Assembly: GCF_003675325.1 (NCBI RefSeq)
Contig: NZ_CP033073.1
Span: forward strand, 2,604,001-2,668,000
Length of the DNA stretch: 64,000 nt
Reading direction: 5' to 3'
Origin: Streptomyces dangxiongensis
GTDB lineage: Bacteria > Actinomycetota > Actinomycetes > Streptomycetales > Streptomycetaceae
The notes beneath the pieces are model-generated. The model made no database searches. It saw only the letters and a list, made by a program, of their open reading frames with translations, and was not told where the DNA came from. Position 1 is the stretch's first letter. The number at the start of each line of letters is the position of its first letter. Below are positions 8,213 to 17,755 of the stretch, one piece after another. A program made the translations under genes and the position numbers.

Positions 8213-8545
8213 TCAGGCCGGGGAGGCGTCGCCGCCCTCGGACCCGTCCATGAGCGCGTCGTGGTACCGCGGGATGAGCACTCCGCCACAGGACTGCAGC
8301 CGGCAGCCCCGCAGCGGCCCGGCGTTCACCACCTGCAGCGCGAGGCGCAGAGCACTGCGCTCGGCGTCGCGCAGCCCGGCCACGGCGTGGAAGAGGCCCA
8401 GGGTGAGGGTTCCGTCGGCCAGGGCATGGACACTGACGTGCTCGAGGGCGTCGTCCGGCCGGCTCGCGGCCAGGAGCCAGTCGGTGAGACCGTCGGGAAT
8501 CCCCAGCGGACGAGAGGCGCGCATTTGAACATGAATGAGATGCAT
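8213..8545 (-). CDS. Small protein of unknown function
   Basis: 110 residues when started at the ATG of MHLIHVQMRA. The upstream part of the open frame overlaps the divergent promoter and looks non-coding. The sequence has an amphipathic, helix-rich look (LTDWLLAASRPDDALEHVSV, LRDAERSALRLALQVVN) and a C-terminal SCGGVLIPRYHDALM segment. I see no signal peptide and recognise no family. It is the first gene of a minus-strand run leading to the exported peptide and the SARP regulator, and is divergent from the TrmB/LuxR regulator. Codon use is high in GC at third positions, which supports coding. Confidence 0.65.
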   Translation of the reverse strand: MHLIHVQMRASRPLGIPDGLTDWLLAASRPDDALEHVSVHALADGTLTLGLFHAVAGLRDAERSALRLALQVVNAGPLRGCRLQSCGGVLIPRYHDALMDGSEGGDASPA

Positions 8546-8593
8546 GTCCCGACTATTTCGAGTGTCCGGCTGACTGAACAAGCCTGCGGGTTC

Positions 8594-8621
8594 GCCGCTT
8601 TGGGCCATGGAACAAAGCGGC
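8594..8621. promoter_or_regulatory. 9-bp inverted repeat, candidate operator in a divergent promoter
   Basis: GCCGCTTTG at 8594-8602 and CAAAGCGGC at 8613-8621 are perfect inverted arms separated by 10 bases. The element lies near the middle of the 153-bp space between the divergent genes starting at 8545 and 8699. The surrounding DNA is more AT-rich than the window average, as expected of a promoter. A dimeric regulator such as the adjacent TrmB/LuxR protein is a natural candidate to bind it. Confidence 0.55.
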
Positions 8622-8698
8622 CATCAATTGGCTACCGCAACGCGCCCTTATCGTGTCATGATCAGCCACAGCCGCCGATACCTCGAGGAGATTCGCCG

Positions 8699-9700
8699 AT
8701 GCTGGAGCTGCTGGGCCTGGACACCGCGGCTGAAGCAGTGTATAGGTGCATGCTTGCCAATCCAGAGGCGGGAATCGCATCTCTCACCCGGCTGACCGGC
8801 CTGCCGGAGCAGGAAATCCGCGACAGCCTCGACGCGCTGAGCGAACTTGCGCTGATCCACCCGCAGAATGCGGAATCAGAAAGTCCGCGGGTGGTGTCCC
8901 CGGATCTCGGACTGGAGATTCTGCTGGCGAGACAGCAAGCGGAATTGGCGGTTCACCAATCGAGGGTCGAGGCGTCCAGAGCGGCGGCGGCGGAGCTCAT
9001 GGCCCAGTACGCGGACATGCGCCTGCAGGCGGCCGCCGTCAACGGCAATATCCTGTCCGGCGTCGAGGCCGTGCGGGAACAGCTAGCGACGATGACACGC
9101 AAGGTCCGCGACGAGGTCCTGTGCTTCGCGCCGAACGGCGCCCACTCGGAGGCGAGCCTGCGCGCGGCGCAGCCCCTGGACGAGCTGCTGCTCGACCGCG
9201 GGGTGAGGATGCGCACCGTCTATCTGGACAGCGTGCGCAACAGCCCCCACACCCAGGCCTACGCCGAATGGCTCGCCGAACGCGGCGGAAAGGTGCGTAC
9301 GGCCCCCTCCCTGCCGGTACGCATGATCATCACCGACCGCGAGTGCGCGGTGATCTCCGCCAACGCCGAGAGTTCCGGCGACGGAGCCGTGGTCATCACC
9401 GGTGAGGGCACGCTGGCAGCGCTGTGCGCCCTCTTCGAGACCGTCTGGGCCACCGCGACCCCGCTGAGTGCCGCGCCCAAGCCCGACATGCGTGGGCTCA
9501 CCCCTCAGGAGAGCCAGGCCCTGGCGTTCCTCTACCAGGGTCACACCGACGAGACGATCGCCAAGCGGCTCGGCGTCTCGCCCCGGACCGCGCGCCGGAT
9601 CGCCAACACCCTGATGACCAGACTGGGCGCCCGCAGCCGCTTCCAGGCCGGAGCCAAGGCGGTCCAGATCGGCTGGCTCCCCGAGCAGCCGGACGCGTAG
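8699..9700 (+). CDS. TrmB/LuxR-type transcriptional regulator
   Basis: 333 residues. The N-terminal part (residues 5-60) resembles a TrmB-like winged helix (LTRLTGLPEQEIRDSLDALSELALI). The middle contains a region like the TrmB/phospholipase D-like effector fold, and residues about 270-325 are a LuxR-type helix-turn-helix (LTPQESQALAFLYQGHTDETIAKRLGVS followed by RTARRIANTLMTRLGA). GAGGAG lies 8 bases before the ATG. About the first 80 codons use noticeably more A/T-ending codons (TAT, AGG, CTT, AAT, TCA) than the rest of the gene. It faces away from the small-protein/peptide/SARP run, so it probably controls both directions. Such regulators are common at the edges of biosynthetic clusters. 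Confidence 0.82.
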   Translation: MLELLGLDTAAEAVYRCMLANPEAGIASLTRLTGLPEQEIRDSLDALSELALIHPQNAESESPRVVSPDLGLEILLARQQAELAVHQSRVEASRAAAAELMAQYADMRLQAAAVNGNILSGVEAVREQLATMTRKVRDEVLCFAPNGAHSEASLRAAQPLDELLLDRGVRMRTVYLDSVRNSPHTQAYAEWLAERGGKVRTAPSLPVRMIITDRECAVISANAESSGDGAVVITGEGTLAALCALFETVWATATPLSAAPKPDMRGLTPQESQALAFLYQGHTDETIAKRLGVSPRTARRIANTLMTRLGARSRFQAGAKAVQIGWLPEQPDA

Positions 9701-9749
9701 GGAACGTCCCGGTGTCCCGGCGACGGGCAGCCGGTCCGAGCGTGGCGGG

Positions 9750-11042
9750 CTACTGCCCGTCGGCCGCGCGCCCCCGGTCCGGCACCAGCTCCTGTTCGCG
9801 GAGCGCGGTGGCCCCGTGGCACTCGCGCACCACGCCGCCCGCCGGCACACCGGCATCGGGCACCTGCGGTACCGGCCGACGGCGGTAGCGCGGCGGCAGG
9901 AACCGCTCGGCCCAACGCGGGGCCCGCGGCCTGAAGCGCGGGAGCAGCAGCAGCGCCAGACCCACCGCGCTGAGGAACACCACACCCAGCACGATCCACA
10001 TCGACGCCGAGTTGACGGAGTACGCCAGCGCCCCGAAGCCGATCAGCCCCGACCAGAAGTACATGATCAGCACGGCCCGGCTGTGCGAGTGGCCGATCTC
10101 CAGCAGGCGGTGGTGCAAATGGCCGCGGTCGGCGGCGAACGGCGACTGACCGCGCCAGGTGCGGCGGACGATCGCCAGGACCAGGTCCGCGGCGGGTACG
10201 GCGATGATCGTCAGCGGCAGCAGCAGCGGGATGTAGACCGGGACCGTCTGGTGGACCGCCGCCTTCTCCGAGCCGGTGAAGAGCGCGAGCGCGTCCGGGT
10301 CGACCTGGCCGGTGATCGAGATCGCGCCCGCCGACAGCACCAGGCCGATCAGCATCGAGCCCGAGTCGCCCATGAAGATCCGCGCCGGATGCATGTTGTG
10401 CGGCAGGAAGCCCAGGCACATACCCATCAGGATCGCCGCGAAGAGGGTCGCCGGCGCCGCGGACTCGATGCCGTACGAGTACCAGATCCGGTAGGCGTAC
10501 AGGAAGAACGCCGCCGCCGCGATGCACACCATGCCGGCCGCGAGACCGTCCAGGCCGTCCACGAAGTTCACCGCGTTGATCGTGATCACGACCAGCGCGA
10601 CCGTCAGGAGCGTGCCCTGCCACTGGGTCAGGGCGACGTTGCCGACACCCGGGATGGGCAGCCACAGGATCGTCAGCCCCTGCATGACCATCACGCCCGC
10701 GGCGATCATCTGACCGCCCAGCTTGATCAGCGCGTCGATCTCGAACTTGTCGTCCAGGACGCCGATCAGCCAGATCAGGGCGGCACCGGAGAGCAGCGCC
10801 CGGGGCTCGTTGGACTTGGCGAAGACCTCGTTGAGGTTGGTCAGGTGGTCCGCGACCAGCAGACCCGCGCACAGGCCGAAGAACATGGCGATACCGCCGA
10901 GCCGCGGAGTGGGTTCCCGGTGCACGTCACGGGCCCGGATCTCCGGCATCGCCCCGGCCACGATCGCGAACTTCCGTACCGGCCCTGTCAGCAGATACGT
11001 CACCGCGGCCGTGATGCAGAGCGTCAGCAGGTATTCACGCAC
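9750..11042 (-). CDS. WecA/MraY-family undecaprenyl-phosphate sugar-1-phosphate transferase
   Basis: 430 residues when started at the GTG giving VREYLLTLCITAAVTYL. Further in-frame GTGs extend it by up to 13 residues. It has about ten membrane segments and the family motifs: PRLGGIAMF in loop 1, GVLDDKFEIDA with the Mg-binding DD, NAVNFVDGLDGLAAG, FMGDSGSML, and GHLHHRLLEIGHS, the His-rich loop typical of GlcNAc-1-P (WecA-type) rather than MraY enzymes. The family transfers a sugar phosphate to undecaprenyl phosphate at the membrane, to start a wall polymer. It ends a minus-strand run with glyA. In streptomycetes, as I recall, this gene precedes the atp operon, which is absent here. Confidence 0.9.
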   Translation of the reverse strand: MREYLLTLCITAAVTYLLTGPVRKFAIVAGAMPEIRARDVHREPTPRLGGIAMFFGLCAGLLVADHLTNLNEVFAKSNEPRALLSGAALIWLIGVLDDKFEIDALIKLGGQMIAAGVMVMQGLTILWLPIPGVGNVALTQWQGTLLTVALVVITINAVNFVDGLDGLAAGMVCIAAAAFFLYAYRIWYSYGIESAAPATLFAAILMGMCLGFLPHNMHPARIFMGDSGSMLIGLVLSAGAISITGQVDPDALALFTGSEKAAVHQTVPVYIPLLLPLTIIAVPAADLVLAIVRRTWRGQSPFAADRGHLHHRLLEIGHSHSRAVLIMYFWSGLIGFGALAYSVNSASMWIVLGVVFLSAVGLALLLLPRFRPRAPRWAERFLPPRYRRRPVPQVPDAGVPAGGVVRECHGATALREQELVPDRGRAADGQ

Positions 11043-11203
11043 GGGCTTCCCCACTAGTCTCACTGGCCATCTCAGCCTCACACCCTAGCGTCGCGGGCGC
11101 ATGGATGAGGACTGCCGGGTAGCGGCGATGGTTGCACGGGTGGCTGTGCGCCACGGTCCACAGGGGTCCACACCGGGATGTACGGGACGGTACCGGCCCC
11201 CGG

Positions 11204-12442
11204 TCAGCCGGGATACGGCGGGAACTCACCGGTGAGTGCGCGCACCTCCTCCCGGGCCGCGGCCGGCTCCGTACCGCCGCGCAGCACAGCCGCCAGCAGC
11301 GCCGCGATCCGCACCATCTCCGCCTCGCCCATGCCCTGCGTGGTCACGGCGGCCGTACCCAGGCGCAGCCCGCGGTCGTCACCGTGCGGCAGCGCGCAGC
11401 AGTCCAGCACCAGGCCGGCCGCGAGCAGCCGGCCGCGCGCGGTGCGGCCGTCCACGCCGAGCGGGGCCGGGTCCGCGGTGATCAGGTGGGTGTCCGTGCC
11501 GCCGGTGGTGACGGCCAGCCCCTCCGCGGCCAGGTGCCCGGCGAGCACGCGCGCGTTGGCGACCACCTGACGGGCGTACGCGGCGAACGCCGGCGTGGCC
11601 GCCTCACCGAACGCGACGGCCTTGGCGGCGACGGTGTGCATCTGGGCGCCGCCCTGGGTGAAGGGGAAGACGGCCCGGTCCACGCGCTGGGCCAGCTCGG
11701 CAGCGCACAGGATCATCCCGCCGCGCGGGCCGCGCAGCACCTTGTGGGTGGTCGCGCACACGATGTCCGCGTACGGCACCGGGTTCGGCGCCGCCCCGCC
11801 GGCGACCAGCCCGATCGGATGCGCGGCGTCGGCGATCAGATAGGCCCCGACCTCGTCGGCGACCTCGCGGAAGAAGGCGTAGTCGATGTGGCGGGGGTAG
11901 GCGATGGAGCCGCACACGATGGCCTTGGGCCGGTGGTTGCGGGCCAGGTGGCGCACCTGGTCGTGGTCGATCAGGCCGGTCTCGGCGTCGACGCCGTAGC
12001 CGACGAAGTCGAACCAGCGGCCGGAGAAGTTCGCCGGTGAGCCGTGGGTGAGGTGGCCGCCGTGGGGCAGGCCGAGGGCGAGCACGGTGTCACCGGGGCG
12101 CAGCAGGGCCGCGTAGGCCGCCAGCACGGCCGAGGAGCCGGAGTGGGACTGCACGTTGGCGTGCTCGGCGCCGAACAGGGCCCTGGCCCGGTCCACGGCG
12201 GCGCGTTCGGCGACGTCGACGATCTCGCAGCCGCCGTGGTGCCGGGCGCCGGGATACCCCTCGGCGTACTTGTTGGCGAGCGCCGAGCCGAGAGCGGCCA
12301 GCACCGCCGGCGAGCAGTAGTTCTCTGCCGCGATCAACTGGAGCGTCGTCGACTGCCGCTGAAGCTCCCCCAGCAGGATCTCGGCCATCGCCGGATCCTG
12401 CCGCCGCAGGGCATCGGTCTCATGGACGGTGGTGACCGACAT
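11204..12442 (-). CDS. glyA: Serine hydroxymethyltransferase
   Basis: 412 residues, the usual length. The PLP-binding lysine sits in ATTHKVLRGPRGG, and LQLIAAENYCSPAVLAALGS and SGSSAVLAAYAAL are the N-terminal signature blocks. It interconverts serine and glycine with tetrahydrofolate in the cytoplasm, supplying one-carbon units. The TTHK motif is usually TTTHKTLRGP. The first Thr is Ala here, a minor variation. It stands between the phosphatase homologue and the WecA-type gene, all on the minus strand. Confidence 0.95.
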   Translation of the reverse strand: MSVTTVHETDALRRQDPAMAEILLGELQRQSTTLQLIAAENYCSPAVLAALGSALANKYAEGYPGARHHGGCEIVDVAERAAVDRARALFGAEHANVQSHSGSSAVLAAYAALLRPGDTVLALGLPHGGHLTHGSPANFSGRWFDFVGYGVDAETGLIDHDQVRHLARNHRPKAIVCGSIAYPRHIDYAFFREVADEVGAYLIADAAHPIGLVAGGAAPNPVPYADIVCATTHKVLRGPRGGMILCAAELAQRVDRAVFPFTQGGAQMHTVAAKAVAFGEAATPAFAAYARQVVANARVLAGHLAAEGLAVTTGGTDTHLITADPAPLGVDGRTARGRLLAAGLVLDCCALPHGDDRGLRLGTAAVTTQGMGEAEMVRIAALLAAVLRGGTEPAAAREEVRALTGEFPPYPG

Positions 12443-12511
12443 GACGGACTCCGGGCGGTCGACGGTGACGTACCCCCAATGTAGGCCCGCCCCCCGGCGA
12501 ACGCGCGACCG

Positions 12512-13189
12512 TCACGCGCGCGCCGGTACTCCCGTCAGCGCAGTGACCACCGGGTCCAGGGCGTCCCGTATCTCGTCGCCGATCGAGCGGAAGAACGTCA
12601 GGGGGGCGCCGTACGGGTCGTAGACCTCGTCCGCCTCCGCCGTCGGGGCCAGCAGCCAGCCGCGCAGCGCCGCCGCCGCCCGCACCAACGCCCGCGCCCG
12701 CGCCACCACCCCGTCCTCCAGCGGCGGCAGCGTGGTGGGGTCTATGGCGCGGACCAGGCGGGTGAACTCCTTGAGGGTGAAGGTGCGCAGCCCGGCCGAA
12801 TGGCCCATGGAGATGACCTGGGCGCGGTGGTCGCGGGTCGCGGTCAGGACCAGGTCTGCCATGATCACGTGTTCGTCCAGCAGCTCCCGGCCGACGAAGC
12901 CGGAGGTGTCCGCGCCGAACTCGGCCAGCACCGTCTCCGCGTGGGACTCCATGGACGCGCCCTCGTGGCCCCAGGTGCCCGCGCTCTCCACGATCAGCCC
13001 GCCGCCCAGTACGCCGAGCCGCTCCGCGACGAAGTGGCGGGTCAGCCGCTCGGTGATGGGTGAGCGGCACACGTTGCCGGTGCTGACATGGAGGATGCGG
13101 AAGGTGTCGCGCGGAAACCCGAACGTCGTCGTCTCCTCCGCGCTGTAACCCCCGCCGCCTATGCCACGCCCCGCTTCAGGGGCCGTCAA
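12512..13189 (-). CDS. Low-molecular-weight tyrosine phosphatase homologue, catalytic Cys replaced by Ser
   Basis: 225 residues. The P-loop reads VSTGNVCRSP. Aligned with active enzymes (V-C-x-G-N-x-C-R-S), Ser36 occupies the position of the nucleophilic cysteine, while Cys41, Arg42 and the Asp of the DPY general-acid motif (YDPYG) remain. This predicts a binding protein or a greatly weakened enzyme. An N-terminal extension of about 30 residues is present and the length exceeds the typical 150-160 residues. The start is a TTG overlapping the TGA of the upstream Sua5-family gene, a coupled arrangement, and no other start precedes the P-loop. Arsenate reductase is an alternative family reading but also needs the cysteine. 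Confidence 0.82.
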   Translation of the reverse strand: MTAPEAGRGIGGGGYSAEETTTFGFPRDTFRILHVSTGNVCRSPITERLTRHFVAERLGVLGGGLIVESAGTWGHEGASMESHAETVLAEFGADTSGFVGRELLDEHVIMADLVLTATRDHRAQVISMGHSAGLRTFTLKEFTRLVRAIDPTTLPPLEDGVVARARALVRAAAALRGWLLAPTAEADEVYDPYGAPLTFFRSIGDEIRDALDPVVTALTGVPARA

Positions 13190-13833
13190 TTCGCCACCTC
13201 GAGATCGGGTACCACCTTGCGCAGCTCGTCCGGGGAGATCGCGCCCTGGCGCAGCAGCAGCGGCACCTCGCGGGAGACGTCCACGATGGACGACGGCACG
13301 TTGCCCGGGGTGGGGCCGCCGTCGAGGTAGACGGAGACGGAGTCGCCGAGCATCTGCTGGGCGGCGTCACAGTTCTCCGGCGCCGGGTGACCGGTGAGGT
13401 TGGCGGAGGACACGGCCATCGGACCGACCTCGGTGAGCAGCTCGATGGCGACCGGGTGCAGCGGCATGCGCACGGCGACCGTGCCGCGGGTGTCGCCGAG
13501 GTCCCACTGGAGGGACGGCTGGTGCCTGGCGACGAGCGTCAGGGCGCCCGGCCAGAACGCGTCGACCAGTTCCCAGGCCAGCTCCGAGAAGTCCGTGACG
13601 AGGCCGTGCAGGGTGTTCGGGGAGCCGATGAGGACGGGAGTGGGCATGTTCCGGCCCCGGCCCTTGGCGGCGAGCAGGTCGCTGACGGCCTCCGAGGAGA
13701 ACGCGTCGGCGCCGATCCCGTACACCGTGTCGGTCGGCAGCACCACCAGCTCGCCCCGGCGGACGGCGGACGCTGCCTCGCGCAGACCCGTCACGCGGTC
13801 GGTCGCGTCGTTGGTGTCGTATCGCCGTGCCAT
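13186..13833 (-). CDS. tsaC: L-threonylcarbamoyladenylate synthase (TsaC/Sua5 family)
   Basis: 215 residues with the YrdC fold. LPTDTVYGIGADAF is the nucleotide-binding KR/TxTxYG-type block, and PMAVSSANLTGHPAP is the second signature. The family makes threonylcarbamoyl-AMP from threonine, bicarbonate and ATP for the universal t6A37 tRNA modification. It lacks the extra Sua5 C-terminal domain, so it is the short TsaC type. GAGGAGG precedes the ATG. It follows prmC by 52 bases and overlaps the phosphatase homologue by 4 bases. Confidence 0.93.
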   Translation of the reverse strand: MARRYDTNDATDRVTGLREAASAVRRGELVVLPTDTVYGIGADAFSSEAVSDLLAAKGRGRNMPTPVLIGSPNTLHGLVTDFSELAWELVDAFWPGALTLVARHQPSLQWDLGDTRGTVAVRMPLHPVAIELLTEVGPMAVSSANLTGHPAPENCDAAQQMLGDSVSVYLDGGPTPGNVPSSIVDVSREVPLLLRQGAISPDELRKVVPDLEVAN

Positions 13834-13885
13834 AACTAGCTGGCCTCCTCGTACACGTACTGCGGGGTGGGGGTCTGCGGGGTGC

Positions 13886-14731
13886 TCACGGCAGCGCCTT
13901 GCGGGCGGTGGCGAAGCGGGGGCGGTTGTTGAGGTCGGGGTGGTCGGCCGCGTCGGCCCAGCCCCGCTCCTCGGTGAAGATCCACGGCACCTGGCCGCCC
14001 TGGGTGTCGGCGTGCTCGATCACGACGACGCCGCCCGGGCGCAGCAGCCGGTGCGCGGTGCGTTCGATGCCCCGGATGAGGTCGAGTCCGTCCTCACCGG
14101 AGAACAGGGCCAGCTCCGGGTCGTAGTCGCGGGCCTCCGGGGCGACGTACTCCCATTCGGTGAGCGGGATGTACGGCGGGTTGGAGATGACCAGGTCGAC
14201 CTGGCCGTCCAGGTCGGGGAAGGCCGCGAGGGCGTCACCCTGGCGCAGGTCGACCCGCGACCCGGACACGTTCTTGCGCGTCCACACCAGGGCGTCCTCG
14301 GACAGTTCCACGGCGTGGACGCGGGAGCGCGGCACCTCCTGGGCGAGGGCCAGCGCGATGGCGCCGGAGCCGGTGCACAGGTCGACGATGCACGGCTCGA
14401 CGACGTCCATGGCGCGTACGGCGTCTATGGCCCAGCCGACCACGGACTCCGTCTCGGGCCGGGGCACGAACACCCCGGGCCCGACCTGGAGCTCCAGGTA
14501 CCGGAAGTACGCCCGCCCGGTGATGTGCTGGAGCGGCTCGCGCTGCTCGCGCCGGGCGATGACCTCCCAGTACCGGGCGTCGAAGTCGCTGTCCTTCACG
14601 GAGTGGAGGGCGCCGCGCTTCACGCCGTGCACGAACGCGGCCAGCTCCTCCGCGTCATTGCGCGGCGAGGGCACGCCGGCGTCGGCCAGCCGCTGGGTGG
14701 CCTGGGCCACCTCTGCGAGCAGCAGGTTCAC
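13886..14731 (-). CDS. prmC: Peptide chain release factor N5-glutamine methyltransferase
   Basis: 281 residues. It contains the SAM-binding [14 protein letters not shown] motif and the [10 protein letters not shown] motif that binds the target glutamine, plus an N-terminal helical domain for release-factor recognition. It methylates the Gln of the GGQ motif in release factors, which raises termination efficiency. The substrate gene prfA lies immediately upstream in the same orientation. The start is GTG with GGAGGAC 5 bases before. Confidence 0.95.
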   Translation of the reverse strand: MNLLLAEVAQATQRLADAGVPSPRNDAEELAAFVHGVKRGALHSVKDSDFDARYWEVIARREQREPLQHITGRAYFRYLELQVGPGVFVPRPETESVVGWAIDAVRAMDVVEPCIVDLCTGSGAIALALAQEVPRSRVHAVELSEDALVWTRKNVSGSRVDLRQGDALAAFPDLDGQVDLVISNPPYIPLTEWEYVAPEARDYDPELALFSGEDGLDLIRGIERTAHRLLRPGGVVVIEHADTQGGQVPWIFTEERGWADAADHPDLNNRPRFATARKALP

Positions 14732-14770
14732 GCGAGTCCTCCGTGTCGTACTCGTGCGGGCGTACGGGTC

Positions 14771-15838
<1,068 letters not shown>

Positions 15839-15944
15839 TCTGGGCTCCTGTACTGCGGTGAAGGAAAGGGCGGGCGACCAAAAACGCCGGTCCCGGGCAC
15901 ACCCCGCGAGAGGGCGTGACCGTGGACCGGCGAAATGGGGCTCG

Positions 15945-16166
15945 CTACTTCTTGGAGCCGGCGGCCTTGCCGAAGCGGGCCTCGAAGCGGGCCACACGGC
16001 CACCGGTGTCGAGGATCTTCTGCTTGCCCGTGTAGAACGGGTGGCACTCGGAGCAGACCTCGGCCCGGATGGTGCCGGACTCGATGGTGCTGCGGGTGGT
16101 GAACGACGCGCCACAGGTGCAGCTGACCTGCGTCTCGACGTACTCGGGGTGGATGTCGCGCTTCAA
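15945..16166 (-). CDS. rpmE: 50S ribosomal protein L31 (bL31), zinc-binding form
   Basis: 73 residues. The protein carries the zinc ligands CTC...CSEC (SCTCGASF and VCSECHPFY), so it is the C+ form that is normally replaced by a zinc-free paralogue during zinc starvation. The start is TTG giving LKRDIHPEY, preceded by AGGAG with a 5-base spacer. An upstream ATG in the same frame has no ribosome-binding site. It is followed by prfA 106 bases downstream. The space 16167-16331 holds its promoter and a small stem (CCAGTC/GACTGG) that may end the LCP gene. Confidence 0.95.
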   Translation of the reverse strand: MKRDIHPEYVETQVSCTCGASFTTRSTIESGTIRAEVCSECHPFYTGKQKILDTGGRVARFEARFGKAAGSKK

Positions 16167-16331
16167 GGTGTCTCCTAGATTTCGGGAGGGCGCCGGGTCG
16201 CCGCCAGCGGGATGCGGGAGCGTGAACCGGAGCCGACGTACCAGTCTGCCAGGACTGGGGCCATCCACCCAAACCGGGGGTGCGGTCGTTCTATTCCTGG
16301 GGCCGGCGCGCGGCCGGGTGCGGCGGTGCGC

Positions 16332-17465
16332 CTAGCCGGTCACGACGCCCGTGGCCTCGCCCGTGGCCGTGCCTTCCGTGGCGGCCTTGGGGATCGGCCG
16401 GTCGTTCTTCAGGGCGTTCCACACCAGCGCGGCCTTGTTCCGCTCCAGCAGGACCCGGTTGGGGTTGGCCGGGTCGTACCGGACGGGCATCGTGACCATC
16501 TTCATGTGCGACGAGTCGACGCCCTTGAGGCCGCCCGCGAAGTCCATCAGGGAGTTGACCGAGCCGAGGTCGGAGTCGGTGGTGACGGCCTTGGTGGCGG
16601 TGTCGGCGAGGTCGAACAGCTTCTTGGGGTCCGTGAAGACGCCGACGTGCTTGACCTGGTCGATCAGTGCCTTGACGAAGGCCTGCTGGAGCTGGATGCG
16701 GCCCAGGTCGGAACCATCGCCCACGCCGTGCCGGGTGCGGACCAGACCCAGCGCCTGCTCGCCGTCCAGGGTGTGCGCGCCGGCCTTGAGGTCCAGGTGG
16801 CTCTGCGGGTCCTTGATGGCCTTGGTGGTCGTCAACCGGACCCCGCCGAGGTCGTCGATGAGCCTCTGGAAGCCCTTGAAGTCGACCTCCAGGTAGTGGT
16901 CCATGCGGATGCCGCTGATGGACTCGACGGTCTTCACCGCGCAGGCGGCGCCCCCGGTGGAGTACGCATCGTTGAACATCACGGCGGACGCGGCGGGGTG
17001 TTCGGCGCCCTTGGTGTCGGTGCACCGGGGACGGTCGACGAGGGTGTCCCGGGGGATGGAGACCACGCCGGCCCGCTTGTGGCCCTCGTACACGTGGACG
17101 ATCATCGCGGTGTCGGAGCGGGCGCTGCCGTCGTCCGTGCCGCCGCCGAGCTTCTTGTTCTTGCCCGCCCGGGTGTCCGAGCCGAGGACGAGGATGTTCT
17201 CGGAACCGTTGTCGATCTTCGTGGGCCGGTCGCTGCCGAGAGCCTGGTTGATGTCGACGCTGCGGATGTTGCCGTTGAGCTTGAAGTAGAGGAACCCGGC
17301 GCCGGCACCGCCCAGCACGACCACGCCCGCGGCCGTCCAGGCCGTCACGAGCACGGCCTTGCTGCGCGTGCTGCGGGCCTTGCGGCGGCGGCCCTTGCCC
17401 CCGCGGCGCGGTCCGGTCGTGCCCGGCTCGGTTATGGCGGGCTCGGGCGTGCTCTCGGCGGCCAC
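16332..17465 (-). CDS. LytR-CpsA-Psr (LCP) family cell wall polymer ligase
   Basis: 377 residues: a charged cytoplasmic tail (RRGGKGRRRKARSTRSKA), one membrane segment at about residues 37-60, then an extracytoplasmic LCP domain with NILVLGSDTR, DTAMIVHV, SIPRDTLVD and FQRLIDDLGGV. The conserved Arg and Asp residues that hold the polyprenyl pyrophosphate are present. LCP proteins attach teichoic acid-like or other glycopolymers to peptidoglycan. GAGGAG lies just upstream of the GTG start. It sits between rho and rpmE on the same strand, and the nearby WecA-like gene could supply the linkage unit. Confidence 0.93.
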   Translation of the reverse strand: MAAESTPEPAITEPGTTGPRRGGKGRRRKARSTRSKAVLVTAWTAAGVVVLGGAGAGFLYFKLNGNIRSVDINQALGSDRPTKIDNGSENILVLGSDTRAGKNKKLGGGTDDGSARSDTAMIVHVYEGHKRAGVVSIPRDTLVDRPRCTDTKGAEHPAASAVMFNDAYSTGGAACAVKTVESISGIRMDHYLEVDFKGFQRLIDDLGGVRLTTTKAIKDPQSHLDLKAGAHTLDGEQALGLVRTRHGVGDGSDLGRIQLQQAFVKALIDQVKHVGVFTDPKKLFDLADTATKAVTTDSDLGSVNSLMDFAGGLKGVDSSHMKMVTMPVRYDPANPNRVLLERNKAALVWNALKNDRPIPKAATEGTATGEATGVVTG

Positions 17466-17755
17466 AGCGCTCCTCGGTCTCGTCGGTCGGCTACCCCCTG
17501 CTGTCAGGGTCAGGCGCGGTTCTCACCGCTCCATCGTCGCTCCGCCGGGTCAGACGGAGAAACCGGGAAAAGGGTTGCACAACGCAGAGTGCCCGCCGCG
17601 TGCGGAAAGGGTCGCTGTGCGTAGTCACTCATTTTCCGACGACCGGGTTCACCTGCGGTTTCGGCGCCGGAGGCCGTACGTCCGGACATCCGGGCCCACC
17701 CGGATTCCTGTGGCAAAGATCTCGGGCCGCACGCCCTGCCCTCCCCCCTGTGCAA
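17466..17755. other. Intergenic region upstream of the LCP gene
   Basis: About 290 bases without a convincing gene between the LCP start and the rho terminator. Short open frames on the minus strand lack codon bias and a ribosome-binding site. It presumably holds the LCP promoter. I do not see a clear -35/-10 pair. Confidence 0.6.

Noticed and set aside
9721..9762. Inverted repeat CGACGGGCAG/CTGCCCGTCG between the LuxR-type and WecA-type genes
   Set aside because: Loop of 22 bases and one arm inside coding sequence. Not convincing as a terminator.
17510..17755. 81-codon minus-strand frame upstream of the LCP gene
   Set aside because: No ribosome-binding site, no family, and an Arg/Pro/Gly-rich shadow composition.
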